A DNA stretch of 64,000 nucleotides from Novosphingobium lindaniclasticum LE124 (GTDB lineage Bacteria; Pseudomonadota; Alphaproteobacteria; Sphingomonadales; Sphingomonadaceae), in NCBI RefSeq assembly GCF_000445125.1, contig NZ_ATHL01000050.1, positions 1 through 64,000 on the forward strand, given 5' to 3'. The position numbers and the translations under genes are program-made. Below the pieces are notes generated by a model. It saw only the letters and a program-made list of their open reading frames with translations, did no database searches and was not told the origin of the DNA. Numbering within the stretch: the first letter of the stretch is position 1; each line of letters starts with the position of its first letter. Shown here one piece after another: positions 9,135 to 17,814 of the stretch.

Positions 9135-9449
9135 TGATGGCGTGCCATCAACGTCCCCTCCATCAAAAAGTGCCTTATTGCCGCAGAATAATTTTCGATC
9201 GCAGAATTTCAGAAGTGTGCAAAAATACGTAGATCGTTTCCCGGACCTGCCAGATTTGACGATCTCGACCAGAGCTCGTCGTTCACCAGAACCGCCGGTA
9301 ATGTCTGGACCTGGCAGGAGACGCCATTCGGGCGACCAGGTGCCATACAATTGATCGGCTGCGACTGAAACAACATCTCGCCCGTTCTTCACCTTGTCAG
9401 CGAAACGTTCCGGGTAGGCAAGTTGGCGCGATCTGCAGTTCGATCGAGC

Positions 9450-9815
9450 TCAGGCGTCGCGCGTCAGCGTTTCCAAAACTCGGAGCATAGCCTGCACGTC
9501 CAACGGCTTGCTGCATGTCGTCACACCAGGGAAGCGTAATGCAACCGCATCGTCGCCATATCCGGTGGCGAATACGAACGGGATGCCCCGAGCCGTGAGT
9601 TCGTCAGCGACCGGAAACGCCTCCTCATCACCAAGATTCACGTCGAGCACGGCAGCGTCGATCTTCGTTTCGCTAGGGATCCGAGAGAGCGCGCGGGCTA
9701 CCGAAGGCTCAGGACCGATCACTTCCGCGCCGGCGTCTTCGAGGTCGCGTCGAAGGTCCATCGCCAGCATGTACTCGTCTTCGACAACAAGGATACGTCG
9801 GTGACTGAGCGTCAT
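9450..9815 (-). CDS. Single-domain response regulator (receiver only)
   Basis: 121-residue receiver: VVEDEYMLAMDL N-terminus, phosphoacceptor Asp in AAVLDVNLGDEEAFP, FVFATGYGDD switch region, Lys in TCSKPLD. No output domain. It starts 3 bp after the stop of the GAF/PAS HWE kinase, so it is coupled to that kinase and is its likely target. It resembles the receiver at 5474-5860, suggesting duplicated kinase-receiver modules. Confidence 0.88.
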   Translation of the reverse strand: MTLSHRRILVVEDEYMLAMDLRRDLEDAGAEVIGPEPSVARALSRIPSETKIDAAVLDVNLGDEEAFPVADELTARGIPFVFATGYGDDAVALRFPGVTTCSKPLDVQAMLRVLETLTRDA

Positions 9816-9818
9816 GTT

Positions 9819-12725
9819 TCAACTCCGCAGGTTACGCGCCGATACGGGCAGCGCGATAGAGCAGCGGACGCCATCGTCTGCCATAACATAGGTGGTCTCG
9901 GCGTTGAGCTGATAAGGCAGTGCCTCTTCGATGAGGCGACGCCCCTGACCTGTGCCCTGCGGTTTCGCGCTTGTCGAAGCCATAACAACGCCAGTTTCCT
10001 GCCAATCGACGTGCAGCCAGGGCTGATCGGCATTCCGGCGCTCGATATGCCACCGCACACTCAGGTGAGCTCCAGGCTGCTTTAGGGCGCCGTACTTGAC
10101 CGCGTTGGTGGTCAGCTCGTGAAGAGCCATAGCGAAGGTTTGCACGGTGCTGGATCGCAGCGCTACACCTTCCGGTCCCGCCAGCGTGACACGACTGTCC
10201 GGCTCCAGCGCGCCAGCCGCCTCCAGCTCTGTCCGGATCAGCTCGTCGAATGTAACCCGGTCAGCTTCGCTCAGTCGCGACAAAAGGCGCTGCACACGTG
10301 CTAGCGCCGCAATCCGTTCGCGGAACATCGCCTTGAACTCATCCAGGCTGGCGCTCGAGCGGATAGTTGCGTCCGCCGTAGAGCGAACCATGCCCATAAG
10401 GTTGAAGGTGCGGTGCTGCAGTTCAGCTACGAGCACGCGCTGGCGCTCCTGCATCTCCCGCAGGACGTGAACGTCGGTGGAAGTGCCCAGCCACTCGACG
10501 ATGCGGCCCTGCTCGTCACGGACCGGCACGGAGCGAGTATGATGCCAGATAAAGGCGGCGTCTCGAGCGCGGCGCACACGAAAATCAATGTCGATGATGC
10601 CGTTCTGGCGCGCTGCGCCCCACGCCTGCACCGCCGTTTCACGATCGTCCGGATGCAATGCCTCGAGCCAACCGAGACCGAGGCTCTCCTCTTGCGTTTG
10701 TCCCGTACAGTCCTGCCATTGCGGGCTCGACCAGGTCCAGCGGCCCTCGTCCTCTGAGCGCCAGACGAGCTGAGGAATGCCCTCCATCAAAGTGCGGGCG
10801 CGGCGCTCGCTTTCCTCCAGCGCGCCGGCCGCTTGCTTGCCGATAGTCGCATCATGGCCGATGCCGCCGATGCGGGTGATGCGACCGTCAGAGTCACGCA
10901 ACGGGAAATCGACGTCCTCGATCCAACGCTCTTCGCCATCGGGACGCACAATGCGAAACTCGTAATCGACGCGCTCTCCGGCCCGGACCCGGTCGAGGTT
11001 GGCGAGCACGCGGTCTCGGTCGTCAGGGTGAAGGGTGCTCGCCCAACGTTCAAGCTCGTCCCCGACCAATGCCCGCGTGCGGCCGTAGATCGTCTCAAAT
11101 GCCGGGCTGACGTACTCGAAAGCCATGGTTTCTGCGTTGCGGACCCAGATAATGTCGGACGAGGCCTCGCTGAACTGCCGGAAGCGCTCCTCGCTCTCGC
11201 GAAGCGCCTGCTCGGCAGCTCGGCGCTCCGTGACATCCTGGCCGATCTTAAGGTACCCGCGCAGCTTGCCAGTAGGGTCGCGAATGGCGTTCGTAGTACC
11301 TTCGATGAAGACACGTGAACCATCCTTGCGCACGTGCCATCGCACATCCGGGGCCATGCCGTTGTCACGCGCAGTCGCCTGCTCCTGCGCCGGCACGCCC
11401 GCCGCGCGGTCCTCGGCGGTGAAGGTGATGTCAGCGGCCTGCCCTCGTGCCTCGGCCTGGCTCCAGCCGAACACCTGCTCTGCGCCCGGGAACAAATCGG
11501 CAATGCGCCCGTCGGCATCAAGGGTGAAGATGGCATAATCGCGCGCATTCTCGACAATCAGGCGGAAGCGCTCTTCACTACCGCGCAGCGTCTCTTCAGC
11601 GCACGCGCGCTCGATCGCGGCCCAAGTGCGTTCGGCGACCTCAACCAGGAGGGACGAATCGCTCGCGGACCATTCTCGAACTTTAGTGTCGCCAACCAGC
11701 AAAGAGGCTACCAGACGCCCTCGGGCGAACAGAGGAGCCACGATCATTGACCGAAAGCCGAAGGCAGTGAACTTCTGACGTAAACGCCTGGGCAGCTTTT
11801 CATAGCTTGCGTAGTCGCGAACCATAAGCACGGCGCCGCCCGTCAGGAGCTCGAGGAATTCAGGCGCGTCGGACACGTCATGCACACCCGCGAGTGTCGG
11901 AAGCCCTTCGCGCACGCTGCCGCGAAGCACCAGACCGGCATTTGTATCCGAGTCCCAGTCGACGTAGTAGCACCAATCCGCGTTCAACCGTTCACGAAGC
12001 AGGTCGGTGATTGCGCCCTGTATGTCGGCGGGAGTAGCCAGCGGGCGGACGGCGTCGGAGAGCCTCAACAGGAACGTCTGCCGCTCCTCGATCTCGCTCA
12101 AAGCGTCGGTGCGCTGCTCCAGTTCCGCCTGTCGGACAGTCGCCGCATCGATCGCCGAGATCATCTGGAGCGCGGCTGCGGCGAAACGGGCTAGGCTTTG
12201 CAGGACGCGTGCATCCTCTGCATCGAACCGACCTTGCGGAGTATGTTTGATGACCCAAAGAGTTCCAACCGCCTCGCCCTTCACATGCCACGGAGCGAGC
12301 AAATTCTCGTAGATGCGTGGCTCGACATCTCGAAGGGCGGGGAAGACCCGCTCGGCCTCTTTGAACAGGAGGACCCGGTCGCGTTCCATCACCGTCCCAC
12401 AGGGGCTCGCCTCCCGGGGCATCATGCCAAAAAGGTTGGGCGCAAACGCTCCTGCCGCGGCGTGCCAGCGGAACATGCCGCTCGTTCCGCCGGGCTCCAG
12501 GATGCTAATTCCGGCTGAATCCGCGCGGCACAGATCCATGACCATCTCGGCGCATTTCTGGAGCACGCCCCGCGGATTTGTGGCCATCTCATGGGCCAGC
12601 AGGCCGAGCGCTCGACTCTCTGCTTCGTAGTCTGGAACTCGGGAGGGTCGGCTCGCCAGCTCGGCGGTGGTCAGGACGTCTTCGACTCCGGCGCCCAAAG
12701 GAAAGGGATCAGAAGGGCTGGTCAC
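9819..12725 (-). CDS. GAF/PAS multi-sensor HWE histidine kinase
   Basis: About 968 residues. Two N-terminal GAF domains, then three PAS domains each followed by a short coil (DVTERRAAEQALRESEERF type), then an HWE-like transmitter with phosphoacceptor His in LQHRTFNLMGMV, N-box MALHELTTNAVKYGAL and G-box GTGQGRRLI. No membrane segment, so a cytoplasmic multi-signal sensor. The start chosen is a GTG (VTSPSDPF) with GGGGGA six bases upstream; another GTG lies 42 bp further up. The stop is 3 bp before the receiver gene, forming a two-gene operon. Confidence 0.85.
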   Translation of the reverse strand: MTSPSDPFPLGAGVEDVLTTAELASRPSRVPDYEAESRALGLLAHEMATNPRGVLQKCAEMVMDLCRADSAGISILEPGGTSGMFRWHAAAGAFAPNLFGMMPREASPCGTVMERDRVLLFKEAERVFPALRDVEPRIYENLLAPWHVKGEAVGTLWVIKHTPQGRFDAEDARVLQSLARFAAAALQMISAIDAATVRQAELEQRTDALSEIEERQTFLLRLSDAVRPLATPADIQGAITDLLRERLNADWCYYVDWDSDTNAGLVLRGSVREGLPTLAGVHDVSDAPEFLELLTGGAVLMVRDYASYEKLPRRLRQKFTAFGFRSMIVAPLFARGRLVASLLVGDTKVREWSASDSSLLVEVAERTWAAIERACAEETLRGSEERFRLIVENARDYAIFTLDADGRIADLFPGAEQVFGWSQAEARGQAADITFTAEDRAAGVPAQEQATARDNGMAPDVRWHVRKDGSRVFIEGTTNAIRDPTGKLRGYLKIGQDVTERRAAEQALRESEERFRQFSEASSDIIWVRNAETMAFEYVSPAFETIYGRTRALVGDELERWASTLHPDDRDRVLANLDRVRAGERVDYEFRIVRPDGEERWIEDVDFPLRDSDGRITRIGGIGHDATIGKQAAGALEESERRARTLMEGIPQLVWRSEDEGRWTWSSPQWQDCTGQTQEESLGLGWLEALHPDDRETAVQAWGAARQNGIIDIDFRVRRARDAAFIWHHTRSVPVRDEQGRIVEWLGTSTDVHVLREMQERQRVLVAELQHRTFNLMGMVRSTADATIRSSASLDEFKAMFRERIAALARVQRLLSRLSEADRVTFDELIRTELEAAGALEPDSRVTLAGPEGVALRSSTVQTFAMALHELTTNAVKYGALKQPGAHLSVRWHIERRNADQPWLHVDWQETGVVMASTSAKPQGTGQGRRLIEEALPYQLNAETTYVMADDGVRCSIALPVSARNLRS

Positions 12726-13270
12726 TGCAATCCCCCGGCGCCTCAAGAAAACGGGAGCGGCGCGCACTCGCTTGAGCGCCGCTCACCCGAATGCGCGCGC
12801 CCATCTCGGCATCATCAGCCGGCCAGCCCATCATACGCCCAATCCCTTCACCAGCCTCATCCAGATCGCTTCATCCGGTTCGGCTCGCATACTGCCGAAT
12901 GGTAACGCGTCACAAAACCAGAAAGTATCGGACTTGGTGGAACCATTCACCAGTGGTAACGCAACATGCCCATTGCTGTGACCAAGAGAGAACTGCCGAG
13001 CCGAGTTCGTGAAGGACGAGCGACGGCGACCCGGTAGTGCACGTCGGTAGCTGGCGATGTCGGCGGGTGCTATGGTTTGCGGCCAAGCACGGGTCAGGCC
13101 GCCGTTTCCAGGCGGATCGCCCTAGTAGTCGAACGACCAACATTGGATCGCAACCGACCGGCAGGTCAGGCGCTGTAGCCGCCATACAGGTGACCCGTAA
13201 GGAACGGCAGATTTGTCCCAGATCACCGCGGATTCTACTCGTTGAACCCACCCCATAGCACAGGCTCTTC
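12726..13270. other. Intergenic region without recognisable genes
   Basis: About 545 bp between the HWE kinase start and the stop of the MarR-GNAT gene. Frames here (for example 12910-13251 minus) have unlikely composition and no motifs. It should contain the kinase promoter; I see no repeats or strong hairpins. Confidence 0.4.
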
Positions 13271-14206
13271 TTACGAACCGGTTCGCAGATCCATCACCCA
13301 GGTTTCGCTTCCGATGTCCTGGCCGAAATGCCGTTCGGTCTTGGTATCACGCAGCGTGAAACCAGAGCGGGCGTAAAGCCGACGTGCCGAAGCCAACTGG
13401 CTGTCGGTCCATAACTCCAGGTGATCGTAGCCGGCAGTCCGGGCCCGTTCTACGCAAGCCTCTACCAACTGACCGCCCACACCGGTACCTCGCGCGTGCG
13501 GTTCGACGTAGAGCAATCGGAGCCTGCCAGTCCTTGCCTCTTGCGAGCGCATGAGGAAGATCGACCCCGCCATCCTGCCGTCCAGTTCGGCAACCCATGC
13601 GGCTTCCTGACTCGGATCGAAGGCGCGGCGGAAGTCTGCGATTATCTGTGCGATCAGGATCTCGTAGCTCCCATCATAGCCATACTCCGCGGCGTAGAGG
13701 ACGGCCTGGCGATGAACGATCATCCCGAGATCGCCTGTCCGAAGCTCCCGCAGGGTGAGCACAGGCGGGTTCTTCGCTTCCAAAAGCTTTTTGACCGACG
13801 AAACTGCCTGGAGCAACTCCGCGCGGCGCGAAAACGGTAGCGCATCCAACAGCCTTGCAACGCCGTCACGCGCGCCCTGATCTGCCTTTTCGAACGCCGC
13901 TCTGCCTTCGGCGGTGAGCGACAGCAATTGGTTGCGGCCATGGGAGGGGTCTTCTCGCGAGACTATTAGCCCTTGCTCCGTAAACCGTTTTAGTGTGCGG
14001 CTTATTTGCGACCGGTCCAGGCGCAGCGCCCGTCCAATGTCAGCGGCAGTGGGCTCCTGGCGATGAGCCAATTCATATAGGATGCGCCCTTCGCTCAACG
14101 AGAACCTGCTGTTGGCGAGGTGCGCCTCGAGCAGTCCGAGATGGGCGGTATAAACTCGATTGAAGCTTCTAAGCTGGTTTACCTCATCGGCGTCGCTCTC
14201 ATTCAT
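13271..14206 (-). CDS. MarR-type regulator fused to a GNAT N-acetyltransferase
   Basis: 311 residues. Residues about 1-145 are a winged-helix MarR domain (SEGRILYELAHRQEPTAADIGRALRLDRSQISRTLKR, then wing SREDPSHGRNQLLSLT). Residues about 155-305 are a GNAT acetyltransferase, with the acetyl-CoA loop in ARGTGVGGQLVEACVERAR and the C-terminal LYARSGF motif. Such fusions are a known bifunctional family; substrates are mostly unknown, with small toxic amines or amino-acid analogues likely. The promoter region carries two matched palindromes (14215-14269), so autorepression relieved by the substrate is the simple model. It stands alone, with no divergent gene. Confidence 0.9.
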   Translation of the reverse strand: MNESDADEVNQLRSFNRVYTAHLGLLEAHLANSRFSLSEGRILYELAHRQEPTAADIGRALRLDRSQISRTLKRFTEQGLIVSREDPSHGRNQLLSLTAEGRAAFEKADQGARDGVARLLDALPFSRRAELLQAVSSVKKLLEAKNPPVLTLRELRTGDLGMIVHRQAVLYAAEYGYDGSYEILIAQIIADFRRAFDPSQEAAWVAELDGRMAGSIFLMRSQEARTGRLRLLYVEPHARGTGVGGQLVEACVERARTAGYDHLELWTDSQLASARRLYARSGFTLRDTKTERHFGQDIGSETWVMDLRTGS

Positions 14207-14214
14207 GCGTCACT

Positions 14215-14269
14215 CCGTTACATGTTGATTCTGTCAACATGTAACGGCCTAGTGTTGACTGAGTCAACA
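14215..14269. promoter_or_regulatory. Twin palindromic operator of the MarR-GNAT gene
   Basis: Two sites share TGTTGA-N5-TCAACA: 14223-14239, inside a perfect 14-bp inverted repeat 14215-14228/14234-14247, and 14253-14269, a perfect 17-bp palindrome. Their centres are 30 bp apart, about three helical turns, so two dimers would bind the same DNA face. The first site ends 9 bp upstream of the gene's ATG. Confidence 0.8.
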
Positions 14270-14501
14270 TCCTGTGTGTCTTTGCGCTAACAATACTTCA
14301 CAGCCTGTATAAGCTATCGATGCGCTATGCACGCGCGTCAGCCTTTTCAGGGCACGAATCGCTAACCTGGGAACGGACGTTCGTCCCACCGATCTAGTGT
14401 CAACAGACCATTGACGGTTTATGGCCTACTTAGCCATTCGGAAGCGCTATTGGGAATAGCGGCTCTGTCCGAGATCCGGCGGCTACACTGACCGCCACGG
14501 A
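14270..14501. other. Short intergenic region
   Basis: 232 bp between the MarR-GNAT operators and the exonuclease stop. A small hairpin (CGCTATT/AATAGCG) sits near 14446-14462, possibly ending the minus-strand antitoxin-toxin-exonuclease transcript. The rest, including any MarR-GNAT promoter elements, is not recognisable. Confidence 0.35.
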
Positions 14502-15407
14502 TCAGCGGTGCCTCTCATGTGCGCTGATCGGGATGAAGGCCGGCTCACCGTAGCCCGCATAGACCTCGCTCATAAGCCAAGTGCGTTCAGGCTCGCTTTC
14601 TTCCTCGGAAACCGCTCTCCACCAGAACCGCATTTCGGCGTTCCAGCGATAGCCACGCGACTTCAGGCGATCCTTGGCGTCAAATGGCGCATCGATGGCA
14701 TTCACCTGATAGGTCATCTTCTGCGAACATGTGACAAGGTGGGAGAGGATCGTTTCACCATCGGGTGCGGCATGGGAAAGAAGGTAGATCAAGGCGAGAA
14801 TATCATTCTCCGCCCGGTGGCCGTCGTAGAACCAACCGCATTGCGAAAGGAGATGGGCGAGCGCCCGACCATCGAAGCCCAGCTCCAGCCAGTCCAGTTC
14901 GGCCATTGAGCACGCCCAAGGCTGGCCGGCGACTGCCGGGAGCCGGCGGTCGACGAAGGGCCGGTCAAATGCGGCATTGTGTGCGATAATGATGTCGGCC
15001 GATGAAAGAATTTCCACCGCCGCCGCCTCATCGATCGCTTGTCCCGCTAGGTCGCTATCGGTCAGGCCGGTAAGCTTGGTGATCTTCGGGTCTAGTGGAA
15101 TGCCAGGGTCCTCGCGCCACACTCGCGGAAGACCCACCTGAATAACGCGCCCTCGCACGTCGAACCGGAACCGCTGGGCGGCAAGTTCGATGATGCGATC
15201 GACCTCGCGATCTAGCCCCGTTGTTTCCACATCAATCGCCACACCGATCCGGCTGCCCGCCCCAGGATCGGCTTGATGAAAGGCAGCCACCGGGCGAAGC
15301 TTTCGCAGCACCTTGAAGTCAGGATGACCGTCCAATTCCGCGATCATCTTGTCATGGCGCTCAGTCACTGCGACATTCGTCCGATAAGCTCTTTCCTCAC
15401 GAAGCAT
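14502..15407 (-). CDS. DEDDh 3'-5' exonuclease (DnaQ-like)
   Basis: About 301 residues from MLREERAYRT. Exo I motif DVETTG, Exo II HNAAFDRPFV, Exo III HRAENDI with the DEDDh histidine, so the metal-binding acidic set is intact. The C-terminal part has LKSRGYRWNAEMRFWWR, a tail seen in stand-alone DnaQ-like exonucleases of proteobacteria. It would remove 3' nucleotides from DNA or RNA; it is not fused to a polymerase. The chosen start overlaps the RES gene by 11 bp, making it the third gene of the antitoxin-toxin transcript; an internal ATG 20 codons later is an alternative start. Confidence 0.85.
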   Translation of the reverse strand: MLREERAYRTNVAVTERHDKMIAELDGHPDFKVLRKLRPVAAFHQADPGAGSRIGVAIDVETTGLDREVDRIIELAAQRFRFDVRGRVIQVGLPRVWREDPGIPLDPKITKLTGLTDSDLAGQAIDEAAAVEILSSADIIIAHNAAFDRPFVDRRLPAVAGQPWACSMAELDWLELGFDGRALAHLLSQCGWFYDGHRAENDILALIYLLSHAAPDGETILSHLVTCSQKMTYQVNAIDAPFDAKDRLKSRGYRWNAEMRFWWRAVSEEESEPERTWLMSEVYAGYGEPAFIPISAHERHR

Positions 15408-16113
15408 CGATGACCCGGAACACAGTGCCCTTGCCGGCGTCCCGGACAAGATCAACTCTCTGGCCGTCCCAGTGGTAATCAAGATGGCGCCCTTGAAGGG
15501 GGTGCGAGGCGCAGTCAGGGTGGAATAGCGCTACGCATTCGCCGCCGGGATGCCGGACGCTGGGATAGGCAATTCCATCCGAACCGGCGCTCCGAAGGTT
15601 GGTCGCTAGTTGCTGGGCTGCAGAGTAATCGTTCGGATCCAAGGCAGCACTTGAGGTTTCACCTCGCAAGTCATGGAGATCTGCGTGGACTGCCAGGATG
15701 ATCTCTCGAAATTGCGACGTCCATCCCGCTGGCTCAGCGGTCTTGGCCATGAAGCGTGCGTGATGGTGGATCGTCTCGAACAGGGCCGTTTCATAACTGC
15801 GTGCGACGTAGAGCACGCCATAATGCCCGGCAGAGAACCGGCTCGGCCGATCCGTGCTGACATGGGTGAACGACGCCATGAGATAGGAAGCCCCGGGTCC
15901 GCCGACCCTACGCTTGGGCGGGACAAGGTCGATGTTCCCGATCGTTGCCATGATACGCGGGTTTGTCTTCTGCTCGGCCGAGAGAAGAAGAGGCCAATCC
16001 GCAGGATCCGCGATGTCTTCGAAGAGGTCTATCGGAGGAAAGACGCTGCGAATGATCCTGACCGCCCCCGCCCACTCGACCTTGCTGACCAAGGGCATGC
16101 CCTTCATTGTCAC
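15397..16113 (-). CDS. RES-domain toxin
   Basis: 238 residues of the RES family, named for conserved Arg-Glu-Ser: RFSAGHYGVLYVARSYETALFE carries the Arg and Glu, and SDGIAYPSVRHPGGECVALF the Ser and distal core. Characterised RES toxins degrade NAD+ or ADP-ribosylate targets, and are neutralised by Xre-type antitoxins encoded just upstream, as found here with a 4-bp ATGA overlap. At 238 residues it is longer than minimal RES toxins (about 150-180), with an extended N-terminus. Which chemistry it performs is not decidable from sequence alone. Confidence 0.9.
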   Translation of the reverse strand: MTMKGMPLVSKVEWAGAVRIIRSVFPPIDLFEDIADPADWPLLLSAEQKTNPRIMATIGNIDLVPPKRRVGGPGASYLMASFTHVSTDRPSRFSAGHYGVLYVARSYETALFETIHHHARFMAKTAEPAGWTSQFREIILAVHADLHDLRGETSSAALDPNDYSAAQQLATNLRSAGSDGIAYPSVRHPGGECVALFHPDCASHPLQGRHLDYHWDGQRVDLVRDAGKGTVFRVIDAS

Positions 16114-16523
16114 CAGCCGCCGCGCTCCGCATCGAGATAACGCCGGACCCGCATGATGTCCGTGAGTTCACCGCCGAGCATCACCTGCAGCGCGCTGGCT
16201 CCGTCAAAGGCGGCGTTGGTAGCCTTGACCCAGTCATAACCCCGCTGAGGCTCCTGAAAGATGATCCTCAGCGCCTTGTGAATTCCGATAAGGTTGGACA
16301 GCCGCGCCAGTCCATCACGTGAGATACGTCCTGGCCCTTCAGCTTTCCAACGACGAAAGGTGCGCACCGGCATGTCTGTCAGCACTGCCGCCTGCTCGTC
16401 CGTTATGCCCCAGCGAGAAAACAGATTGAGTGCTGCACGGAAGAGTGCACCACCTTCTTCCTGCGTAATCGGCTCCGGCCGGAACGGCGTAGGAGCTGTA
16501 TCGATAGCTTGCAGCAGCGTCAT
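16110..16523 (-). CDS. Xre/MbcA/ParS-type antitoxin of the RES toxin
   Basis: 137 residues from MTLLQAIDTAP; this ATG has GGAGG five bases upstream, which decides it over an ATG four codons earlier. The N-terminal half has a helix-turn-helix (FSRWGITDEQAAVLTDMPVRTFRRWKAEG). The C-terminal half is the antitoxin-type toxin-binding domain (RLSNLIGIHKALRIIF...YDWVKATNAAFDGASALQVMLGG). It is expected to bind RES and repress its own promoter through the inverted repeat at 16537-16563. The stop overlaps the RES start by 4 bp, the usual coupling for toxin-antitoxin pairs. Confidence 0.9.
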   Translation of the reverse strand: MTLLQAIDTAPTPFRPEPITQEEGGALFRAALNLFSRWGITDEQAAVLTDMPVRTFRRWKAEGPGRISRDGLARLSNLIGIHKALRIIFQEPQRGYDWVKATNAAFDGASALQVMLGGELTDIMRVRRYLDAERGGW

Positions 16524-16536
16524 TTGATCCTCCATA

Positions 16537-16571
16537 TGGCACGATATTACTATTTCCGTGCCAAATGGCAA
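16537..16571 (-). promoter_or_regulatory. Promoter and operator of the antitoxin-toxin operon
   Basis: On the minus strand TTGCCA (16566-16571), a 16-bp spacer and TAATAT (16544-16549) form a good sigma-70 promoter. A 7-bp inverted repeat TGGCACG/CGTGCCA (16537-16543/16557-16563) brackets the -10 box, as expected for antitoxin autorepression. Confidence 0.65.
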
Positions 16572-16599
16572 GAGTAAGCGAGCGGGTTTGCTGGGCGGG

Positions 16600-17814
16600 T
16601 CAGGTTCCGAACTTGGGGCGGATGATCTCGGCGCCGTCCCGCAGCTTGCAAAGATAATCGGACCACCATTGCGCCATGCGGACTCGTTCCTCCCAATGCG
16701 CCCCTCGATGGTAGGCTGCACGAACGCTGTCCCGCTCTCGGTGTGCAAGCGAGCGCTCGATCGCGTCGGGGTGCCAAAGCCCACTTTCATTCAGCAATGT
16801 ACTCGCGATGGAACGAAAGCCGTGAGATGTCATCTCATCCCGCGTGAAGCCGAGGCGGCGCAATGCGACATTCAACGTGTTTTCGCAGATTGGCTTGAGA
16901 AAGGTGGAATTGGCAGGAAACAGGTAGCTGCCAAGGTTGCCCATTGCCCGCAGCTCTCGAAGCAGTGTGACCACCTGGGTCGAGAGCGGCACGGCGTGGG
17001 GCTTGCGCATCTTCGTACGTTCGGCGGGCACCCGCCAAACGGCCGCATCAAAATCAATCTCGCTCCACTCCGCCTTGCGCAATTCGCCGGGACGAAGATA
17101 GACGTGGGGAGCAAGTTGCAAGGCGATACGCGTTTCGATTTTGCCTCCATAGCCATCGATCGCGCGCAGGAGTTCGCCGACCTTTGCCGGTTCAAGCAAT
17201 GCCGCGTGATGCTTCACCTTCGGCGTAATCAGGGCGCCACGCAGGATGTCCGCCGGATTGTGCTGGGCGCGAAGGGTAGCCACCGCGTAGCGAAACACGC
17301 GGCCCGAGAACGACCTCGCTCGGATGGCGGATTCAAAGTGCTCCTTGCGTTCAAAGCGCTTGAGAGCCTTAAGGAGTTCGTGCGCTGATATTTCGGCAAT
17401 GGGGCGATGACCAATGGAGGGCTGCAGTTCGTCTCGAAACCAGCGCATTTTCTTAAGCGTGGCGGGGGCCTTCCCTTCCCTTTCCATCTTCTCGATGAAT
17501 TCGTCTGTGACGACACGGAATGTGGTGCGTGCCGCAGCTTCGGCCTCGATCTTGGCCAGGATTCGAGCTGCCAGAGGGTCAACGCCACCTTCAAGCTGTT
17601 CGCGCGCCTCATCGCGCTTCTGACGCGCCTCCTTCAGGCCGACATCAGGATAGCGCCCAAGCGCCATCTTCTTCTCGATGCCATGGAACCGGAACTTGAC
17701 CCGCCAGAGCAAGGACCCGTTCGGGTTGACGAGGATATAGAGCCCCTTTCCATCCGCAACCTTGTACGGTTTTTCGCGCGGTTTCAGGGCGTTGATCTGG
17801 ATCGTGGTCAGCAT
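16600..17814 (-). CDS. Tyrosine-recombinase integrase, P4/DUF4102 type (outer island)
   Basis: About 404 residues from MLTTIQINALKPREKPY. The N-terminal arm-binding domain is DUF4102-like (KVADGKGLYILVNPNGSLLWRVKFR, GRYPDVGLKEARQKRDEAR). The catalytic set is present: Arg in LRPGELRKAEW, His-x-x-Arg in SHGFRSIAST, His in LAHRERDSVRAAYHRG with the Tyr nucleophile there. It lies 164 bp from the 45-bp tRNA-Thr repeat at 17978-18022 and points away from it, the classic arrangement for an integrase beside its att site. Since the island between the two repeats lies on the other side, this gene probably belongs to a second element extending leftwards. Confidence 0.92.
   Translation of the reverse strand: MLTTIQINALKPREKPYKVADGKGLYILVNPNGSLLWRVKFRFHGIEKKMALGRYPDVGLKEARQKRDEAREQLEGGVDPLAARILAKIEAEAAARTTFRVVTDEFIEKMEREGKAPATLKKMRWFRDELQPSIGHRPIAEISAHELLKALKRFERKEHFESAIRARSFSGRVFRYAVATLRAQHNPADILRGALITPKVKHHAALLEPAKVGELLRAIDGYGGKIETRIALQLAPHVYLRPGELRKAEWSEIDFDAAVWRVPAERTKMRKPHAVPLSTQVVTLLRELRAMGNLGSYLFPANSTFLKPICENTLNVALRRLGFTRDEMTSHGFRSIASTLLNESGLWHPDAIERSLAHRERDSVRAAYHRGAHWEERVRMAQWWSDYLCKLRDGAEIIRPKFGT

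Noticed and set aside
12910..13251. 113-codon minus frame in the intergenic region
   Set aside because: Unusual composition, no ribosome site, no recognisable motif.
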